This document shows, piece by piece, positions 59,040 to 64,000 of a DNA stretch of 64,000 nucleotides. Below the pieces are notes generated by a model, which saw nothing but the letters and a program-made list of their open reading frames with translations, made no database searches and was not told the DNA's origin. Where the stretch lies: NCBI RefSeq assembly GCF_006716425.1, contig NZ_VFOZ01000001.1, forward strand, positions 620,001-684,000, given 5' to 3'. This stretch comes from Actinoallomurus bryophytorum (lineage in GTDB: Bacteria; Actinomycetota; Actinomycetes; Streptosporangiales; Streptosporangiaceae). Within the stretch, counting starts at the first letter, position 1. Each line of letters starts with the position of its first letter. A program made the translations under genes and the position numbers.

Positions 59040-60692
59040 GTGCTGCCCACTCTGGCCGATGTCCTGCGTCTCGACGCCGTACGGCGCGGCGAACCCCGTG
59101 TCGTCGCCGGTGCCGACCGGCTGGACGCCCGCGTCCGCTGGGTGCACAGCGCCGAGGTGACCGACATCGCCCACCTGCTGCGCGGCGGCGAGCTCGTGCT
59201 CACCACCGGTATCGCCCTGCCCGACGAGCCCGGGCGGCTGAGGCGCTATGTCGCCGAGCTGTCCGAGGTCGGCGCCAGCGGCCTCATCGTGGAGCTCGGC
59301 CGCAAGTACGCCAGCGCCCTTCCCGCCGCTCTCATCTCCGCCGCCGAGGAGTACGGCCTGCCGCTGATCGCGTGGGCGCGCGAGACGCCGTTCATCGACG
59401 TCACCGAGGCCGTGCACGCACAGATCATCGACGCGCAGCTCGCCGAGCTGCGCGCGTCGGAGAAGCTGCACGAGGTCTTCACCCAGCTGTCGGTGGACGG
59501 GGCGCCGCCCGCCGACGTGATCCGCCAGGTGGCACGCCTCGCCGGGCAGCCGGTCATCTTGGAGAACCTCTCCCATCAGGTCCTCGCCGCGGACGCCGCC
59601 GGGGCCGATCCCGCCGAGCTGCTGGCCGGGTGGGAGACGCACTCCCGCGCCGTACGCACCGAGGAGCGCACCGCCTACGACGAGTCGTCGCGGTGGCTGG
59701 TGACCGTCGTCGGCGCGCGCGGCGAGGACTGGGGACGGCTGATCATCGCCGGGACCGGGCCGCCCTCCCCGCGCGACGTCGTCCTCATCGAGCGCGCCGC
59801 GACCACGCTCGCGCTCGGGCGGCTGCTCGAACAGCATGCCCAGAGCCTCGAACGCCAGGCGCACGGCTCGATCATCAGCGGGATCCTCGCGCACGCCTAC
59901 TCCGATCCGCAGGAGGCCGCGGCACGCGCACGCGCGCTCGGCGTGCCGCTCACCGGGCGGCGCCTGCTCGGCATCGTGGTGCTCCCGTGCCGCACCGGCA
60001 CGGACGGCGGCCTCCCCCCGCTCTCGGAGCTGGCCGACGCCACCGCCGCCGCCTGCCGCGACGCCGGGCTCGCCGCACTCGTCGGCACCCTCGACGAGGG
60101 ATCACCGCAGGCCAGAGTGGGCGTGCTGGCCTCGCTGCCCACGCGTGCCGAGGACGAGAAGCTGCTCGGCGACGTCGCGCGCCGACTGCGCGCGCACCAC
60201 GCGGTGACGTCATCGGCCGAGGGACGGCCCCGCGGCCACGCCCGCGACTTCGTCATGGCCGCCGGGTCGATCGTCGAGTCGATCCGCGACGTACGCCGCT
60301 CGTTCCTCGAAGCCGAGCAGGTCGCGGACGTGGCCGCGCGGCGCAGCGACGACCGCTCCTTCTACCGCCTGCCCGACCTGCGGCTGCGCGGGCTGCTGCA
60401 CCTCCTGCGCGACGACGCGCGGCTCCAGACCTTCGTCGAACGCGAGCTGGGCCCTCTCCTCACGCACGACGCGGCGCGTGGCGGAGACCTCGTACGGGTG
60501 CTCGCGCTCTACCTCGACAGCGGGCGCAACAAGGCACTCGCCGCGCAGCGTGCGCACCTGTCCCGCCCGGCTCTGTACGAACGGCTGCGGCGGATCGAGC
60601 GGGTCCTCGATGCGGACCTGGAGGACGTGGAGTCCTGCGCGTCACTGCACGTCGCCCTGCTCGCCCTGGACTCCGTCCGAAGAGAACGCTGA
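59040..60692 (+). CDS. PucR-family transcriptional regulator
   Basis: A 550-residue regulator. N-terminal PucR domain (about 1-125: LPTLADVLRLDAVRRGEPRV, WVHSAEVTDIAHLLRGGELV, GLPLIAWARETPFIDVTEAV), a middle GGDEF-like/CdaR part and the C-terminal PucR helix-turn-helix (LVRVLALYLDSGRNKALAAQ, HLSRPALYERLRRIERVLDADL in part). PucR proteins activate purine or amine catabolism. It is well placed to control the divergent dehydratase-aminotransferase-dehydrogenase genes and the following peptidase. GTG 59040 is the best start, though no ribosome site precedes it; translation could be leaderless. Confidence 0.88.
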   Translation: MLPTLADVLRLDAVRRGEPRVVAGADRLDARVRWVHSAEVTDIAHLLRGGELVLTTGIALPDEPGRLRRYVAELSEVGASGLIVELGRKYASALPAALISAAEEYGLPLIAWARETPFIDVTEAVHAQIIDAQLAELRASEKLHEVFTQLSVDGAPPADVIRQVARLAGQPVILENLSHQVLAADAAGADPAELLAGWETHSRAVRTEERTAYDESSRWLVTVVGARGEDWGRLIIAGTGPPSPRDVVLIERAATTLALGRLLEQHAQSLERQAHGSIISGILAHAYSDPQEAAARARALGVPLTGRRLLGIVVLPCRTGTDGGLPPLSELADATAAACRDAGLAALVGTLDEGSPQARVGVLASLPTRAEDEKLLGDVARRLRAHHAVTSSAEGRPRGHARDFVMAAGSIVESIRDVRRSFLEAEQVADVAARRSDDRSFYRLPDLRLRGLLHLLRDDARLQTFVERELGPLLTHDAARGGDLVRVLALYLDSGRNKALAAQRAHLSRPALYERLRRIERVLDADLEDVESCASLHVALLALDSVRRER

Positions 60693-60703
60693 AGGGAACG
60701 CTC

Positions 60704-61873
60704 TTGACCCTCCCCCGCCAAACCCGCGACCACCAAGCTCGCGACCACCAAGCTCGCGACCACCAAGCTCGCGACCACCGGGCCCGCGACCTGGGCATAC
60801 GGATCGGCACCGGCGTTCCGGGCCCCGCGAACGCGATCACCGATGTGGCGGGCGTGCGGGTCGGGCACGCGACGATCGTCGAGGGCGACGGGCCGCTGCG
60901 GATCGGCGAAGGCCCGGTGCGGACCGGCGTCACGGTGGTGCTGCCGCACGACGGGCGGATCCAGGACGAGCCGCTGTACGCGGGCTTCCACTGGCTCAAC
61001 GGCAACGGCGAGCTGACCGGCACCGCGTGGATCCGTGAGGGCGGCATGCTCACCACCCCGATCGGGCTCACCAACACCCACAGCGTCGGCGTCGTACGCG
61101 ACGCGCTGGTCGACATCGACCGCCGGGGCAGTGAGCGCAGCGGCTGGGGCCTGCCGGTCGTCGGCGAGACCTGGGACGGCATCCTCAACGACATCGACGG
61201 CCAGCACGTGACCGCGGCGCACACGCGCGAGGCGTACGAGGCCGCCGAGCGGGCCGGATCGGGAGCCGGCGTGGCCGAAGGCAACGTGGGCGGCGGCACG
61301 GGCATGATCTGCCACGGCTTCAAGGGCGGGATCGGCACGGCCTCGCGCCTCGTGGACGGCGGCTGGACGGTCGGCGTGCTCCTGCAGGCCAACCACGGCA
61401 GGCGCGAGCGGCTCACCGTCGACGGCGTCCCGGTGCGGATCGAGGACGTGCCACGGCCGGCGCCTCCGGCGCTCGAGGGGGCCGGGTCGGTGATCGTGAT
61501 CGTGGCGACCGACGCGCCGCTGCTCCCCCACCAGTGCCGGCGGCTCGCCCAGCGCGCCGGCCTGGGCATCGCGCGTACGGGCGGGGCCGGGGAGAACTCC
61601 AGTGGCGACGGCTTCCTCGCCTTCTCCACCGCGAACCGCGGCCGGCTGCCCACCGACGCCCGGGGCGCCGAACCCCCGCGGGTGCTCCAGGTCGAGGCGC
61701 TGGCCGACGCCTACATCGACCCGCTCTTCCACGGCGTGATCGAGGCCACCGAGGAGGCCGTGATCAACGCCCTGCTCGCCGCTGAGACGATGACCGGCCG
61801 CGACGGCGTCACGGCGTACGCCCTGGATCCGGAGCGCCTCCTGGGCGCTCTCACACGGGCAGGTGGCGGCTGA
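60704..61873 (+). CDS. P1-family (DmpA-type) aminopeptidase with N-terminal repeat
   Basis: A 389-residue member of the self-processing P1 peptidases (DmpA, BapA: D- or beta-aminopeptidases). Seen: NAITDVAGVRVGHATIVEGD, RTGVTVVLPH, LNGNGELTGTAWIREGG, GLTNTHSVGVVRDAL, AEGNVGGGTGMICHGFKGG and the cleavage/nucleophile site GGAGENSSGDGFLAFSTAN, where the chain is cut before Ser. GAAGGGA precedes TTG 60704. Residues 8-29 repeat RDHQA and come from a 15-bp tandem repeat, odd for the family. Spacing of 11 nt after PucR suggests an operon; some family members cut beta-alanyl dipeptides, matching the beta-alanine genes nearby. Confidence 0.85.
   Translation: MTLPRQTRDHQARDHQARDHQARDHRARDLGIRIGTGVPGPANAITDVAGVRVGHATIVEGDGPLRIGEGPVRTGVTVVLPHDGRIQDEPLYAGFHWLNGNGELTGTAWIREGGMLTTPIGLTNTHSVGVVRDALVDIDRRGSERSGWGLPVVGETWDGILNDIDGQHVTAAHTREAYEAAERAGSGAGVAEGNVGGGTGMICHGFKGGIGTASRLVDGGWTVGVLLQANHGRRERLTVDGVPVRIEDVPRPAPPALEGAGSVIVIVATDAPLLPHQCRRLAQRAGLGIARTGGAGENSSGDGFLAFSTANRGRLPTDARGAEPPRVLQVEALADAYIDPLFHGVIEATEEAVINALLAAETMTGRDGVTAYALDPERLLGALTRAGGG
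60725..60784. repeat. 15-bp tandem repeat in the P1 peptidase gene
   Basis: CGCGACCACCAAGCT occurs three times exactly (60725-60739, 60740-60754, 60755-60769), with a drifted fourth copy at 60770-60784. Each adds five residues (RDHQA) to the protein's N-terminus. Confidence 0.9.
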
Positions 61874-62552
61874 GGAAGTCCTCGGTGCGCCGCCAGGCCC
61901 GTGCGGCCGGCTCCGGCACGTAGAACATCGGCGCCATGCGGTTGTGGAAGGCGTGGCCCGCACGCTCCTCCACGTGGATCTCGGCGTTCGCCCGCGTCCG
62001 CACGGCCTCTTCGACCTTCGCGACCTCGGTGCGCGCGATGTAGGGGTCATCGCCCCCGAAGTGGAACTGCAGCGGGCGCTCGATCGCGTCCAGGAGCTCC
62101 AGGCGGTCCGGCACGGCCGAGCCGTAGAACGACACGACGGCCGCCGCGGCGTTCTGGGCCGCGAGGAAGTAGCCGATCGAGCCGCCCAGGCAGAACCCGA
62201 CGATGCCGACCTCTCCGCCGACCTCGGGCAGGTCGGTGAGATGCCGCAGGCCCGCGGCGCTGTCCGCGACGCCCTGCTCGAAGTCGAAGCGCTGGGCGAG
62301 CTCGAGGGAGCTGCGAACACCCTCCTCGTCGTGCGCCGCCCGCCAGCCGGGGTGCAGCCGCCAGAACAGGTCGGGCGCCGCGACGACGTACCCCAGCCCG
62401 GCCAGATCCTCGGCCACCGCTTCGATGTAGTCGCTGACGCCGAAGATCTCCGGGATGAGCAGCACTCCAGGACCGCTCCCGCGGTCCGGTGGCCACACCG
62501 TCAGGTCGTACGCGCCACCGGATACCGCCACTTGCTCAACACGAGATGCCAT
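61851..62552 (-). CDS. Dienelactone hydrolase family protein
   Basis: A 233-residue alpha/beta hydrolase of the dienelactone type. The Cys-Asp-His triad is visible: Cys 121 in GFCLGGSIGY, Asp 168/169 in HFGGDDPYI and His 200 in RAGHAFHN. VLLIPEIFGVSDYI (30-43) is the oxyanion-side strand. The true substrate may be another lactone or ester. Its 3' end overlaps the P1 peptidase gene by 23 nt and it starts 14 nt after the membrane glycosyltransferase-like gene. Confidence 0.9.
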   Translation of the reverse strand: MASRVEQVAVSGGAYDLTVWPPDRGSGPGVLLIPEIFGVSDYIEAVAEDLAGLGYVVAAPDLFWRLHPGWRAAHDEEGVRSSLELAQRFDFEQGVADSAAGLRHLTDLPEVGGEVGIVGFCLGGSIGYFLAAQNAAAAVVSFYGSAVPDRLELLDAIERPLQFHFGGDDPYIARTEVAKVEEAVRTRANAEIHVEERAGHAFHNRMAPMFYVPEPAARAWRRTEDFLSRHLPV

Positions 62553-62566
62553 GGCGGCACCCTAGA

Positions 62567-63823
62567 TCATGTCGTGGCGGTGACCAGCTCGGTCTCGGAG
62601 ACGGAGAGCTCGCCCGCCGGACGCGGCACGCGGCGGGCCCAGGGCATCGCCAGGGCCAGGAACGGAATCACGGCGATCGAGCTGATCGACCACCACTCGT
62701 GGTTCGTCCACCAGCCGTTGTCGCCGAACTGCGTGAGGTAGATGTAGCCGATGCCCGCCCAGACGGCGCCGAGCGCCATCGCCGGGCGGCTCCAGCGCGT
62801 CGGGCGTGCGCACAGGAAGGGCACGAACCACAGCAGGTACTGCGAGCCCATCCGCGGCGTCACGACCATGAACGCGAGCAGGATCGCCGAGGTCTGGTCG
62901 ATCCGGTCGGAACGCCACCACAGCCACATGACGAGCGCGATCGTTGAGTACAGGATGACCTGGCCGATGGTCGCCGCGAGCGGCACGAGCTTCTCGTCGC
63001 CGCCCGTCAGCACGGCGGTCCATCCCCACTCGCCGACGACGGGCCGCACCTCGCCGAGGTAGCGGGCGACGTTCAGCATGTTCTTCCAGGAGGTGTCCAC
63101 CACGAGCGGCAGCGTCACCAGGAAGAAGACCGGCACGGCGCCGGCGGCGCACAGGCCGTACAGCCGCTGCCGCCAGGTGGGCAGCATGGCCAGCAGGACC
63201 GGGAGCAGGACGATCGGCCAGCTCTTGGCCGACAGCGCGAACCCGAACAGCGCCCCGGCCCATGCGGCGTACATGGCCCCTCGGCTCGTCAGGCCGTCAG
63301 CGGGACGGGCGGCGCGCGCCACGATGTAGGCGCCGACCAGGAACACCAGCGCGACCGGCTCCACCTGGGCGTGGATCACGGCGACCATCAGGGCGATCGG
63401 GTTGGTCGCGTACTGGAACCGGGCCATCGGTCCGTACTTGCGGCCCGCGAGCTTGCCGACCAGCCCGATGAGGACCACGTCCGCGAGGAGCGTCCAGACC
63501 CGTCCGGCGACCTCCCACGGGAGCCCGGGTGCGAGCGTCAGGGCGTACAGGTAGGGGATCATCGGCAGGAAATGCCAGGAGCCCTGTGTCGCGAGCACCG
63601 GATCCTGGTGATGCAGGATGGCGAATCCCGCCGGCCTGAATCCTTCGTAGAAGTCGACGGGCTGCCAGGAATCGGCCGCCGCGAAGACCAGAAGGATCAG
63701 CCGCAGCCCGACGCCCACGGCGAGGGAGGTCCACAGTGAGGGCCGCCAGCCGCGCCACTGCGCCAGAACACCCGCGATCAGGCCTGCTACCAGGATGAAT
63801 GCTGTGTAATAAGGATGGTCCAT
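62567..63823 (-). CDS. Polytopic membrane protein, glycosyltransferase 87-like
   Basis: A 418-residue membrane protein with about 10 predicted helices. The first loop has a W-x-P-V-DFYEGFRPAGFAIL segment, with an acidic/aromatic loop after helix 2 (FAAADSWQPVDFYEG), as in C-type polyprenyl-phosphate-dependent glycosyltransferases (GT87/DUF2029). A mid-segment AKSWPIVLLPVLLAML and a C-terminal PRMGSQYLLWFVPFL are typical. It probably moves a lipid-linked sugar to the outside (inference). ATG 63823 is chosen because the helix pattern starts there; upstream sequence looks non-coding. It leads into the dienelactone hydrolase gene. Confidence 0.75.
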   Translation of the reverse strand: MDHPYYTAFILVAGLIAGVLAQWRGWRPSLWTSLAVGVGLRLILLVFAAADSWQPVDFYEGFRPAGFAILHHQDPVLATQGSWHFLPMIPYLYALTLAPGLPWEVAGRVWTLLADVVLIGLVGKLAGRKYGPMARFQYATNPIALMVAVIHAQVEPVALVFLVGAYIVARAARPADGLTSRGAMYAAWAGALFGFALSAKSWPIVLLPVLLAMLPTWRQRLYGLCAAGAVPVFFLVTLPLVVDTSWKNMLNVARYLGEVRPVVGEWGWTAVLTGGDEKLVPLAATIGQVILYSTIALVMWLWWRSDRIDQTSAILLAFMVVTPRMGSQYLLWFVPFLCARPTRWSRPAMALGAVWAGIGYIYLTQFGDNGWWTNHEWWSISSIAVIPFLALAMPWARRVPRPAGELSVSETELVTATT

Positions 63824-64000
63824 CGTCAGCCAGGCTCTCACATTCGGACACGACGTCTGTCCGGCCCCGGCTAAATACAGCGAACTCTCAGGTTCCCTTT
63901 GCCCTTTGACTTCTCTCCGCGGCCAGAAGGTCACCGGTCGTATGCGGCGTGACTCCTGGCGCGGACCGAGGGTCCGGTAGATCTTTCAACACCCCAGGTA

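Noticed and set aside
58760-60700. Long plus-strand frame upstream of the P1 peptidase (more than 600 codons)
   Set aside because: It overlaps the PucR gene in another frame and is Arg/Ala/Pro-rich shadow sequence; only the part from TTG 60704 matches a protein family.

Overview
The window is high-GC DNA with actinobacterial codon use, frequent GTG/TTG starts and actinomycete-specific gene families: a DUF397 protein, an F420-type PPOX oxidoreductase, a CebR/cebEFG cellobiose system, KstR2-like and PadR regulators, MMPL exporters and an ECF42-type sigma factor. The best fit is a chromosome of a filamentous actinomycete, possibly Streptosporangiales (inference; no rRNA or tRNA gene is present to test it). 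About 58 intact protein genes, one IS30-family element and two gene remnants can be supported. No CRISPR array, phage module or RNA gene was seen.

Region by region. 1-1.5 kb: the start of a protein with a SAGSILSIG nonapeptide repeat (cut by the window edge), a DinB-like protein and a NUDIX hydrolase. 1.5-9.0 kb: a cello-oligosaccharide unit on the minus strand: CebE-type lipoprotein, two permeases, GH1 beta-glucosidase, CebR-type LacI repressor and a Ser/Thr kinase. The exact 14-bp CebR palindrome lies before the binding-protein gene; the transporter ATPase is not here and is presumably encoded elsewhere. 9-18 kb: PPOX oxidoreductase, HAD hydrolase, two TetR genes, an MMPL exporter, a Dabb protein, endonuclease V, a class B penicillin-binding protein and an SDR. 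18-24.5 kb: PadR and GAF regulators, a three-repeat protein of unknown function, a LuxR remnant, an orphan DUF397 gene, a crotonase and an APH-like kinase.

24.5-30 kb: a secreted esterase-like phytase-domain protein, then a pair in which a 14-TM MFS transporter and a YceI protein both carry carboxypeptidase-regulatory-like beta-sandwich domains. 30-41 kb: the sigma factor with its DGPF partner, two pentapeptide-repeat proteins, an SRPBCC protein, a stand-alone homodimeric pyruvate-dehydrogenase-type E1, a HipA-like kinase overlapping a DUF3037 gene, a crotonase, a DUF2891 protein and a DUF4081 GNAT protein. 41-48 kb: the conserved actinobacterial dxr - site-2 protease - ispG - GNAT neighbourhood, interrupted by a tripeptidyl-aminopeptidase gene and by an IS30-like element sitting inside a terminator stem-loop.

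48-55.4 kb: secreted trypsin-like protease, GNAT, an MMPL exporter divergent from a TetR gene with strong palindromes between them, a small CxxC protein followed by two strong hairpins, a PotD-type lipoprotein and a small hypothetical gene. 55.9-64 kb: an omega-amino-acid route (class III aminotransferase overlapping a CoA-acylating semialdehyde dehydrogenase), a pterin dehydratase, a PucR regulator with a P1-family peptidase, a dienelactone hydrolase and a membrane glycosyltransferase-like protein.

The most unusual items are the MFS/YceI beta-sandwich pair, the threefold SKDH-repeat protein, the SAGSILSIG-repeat protein, the HipA-DUF3037 pair and the terminator split by the insertion sequence.
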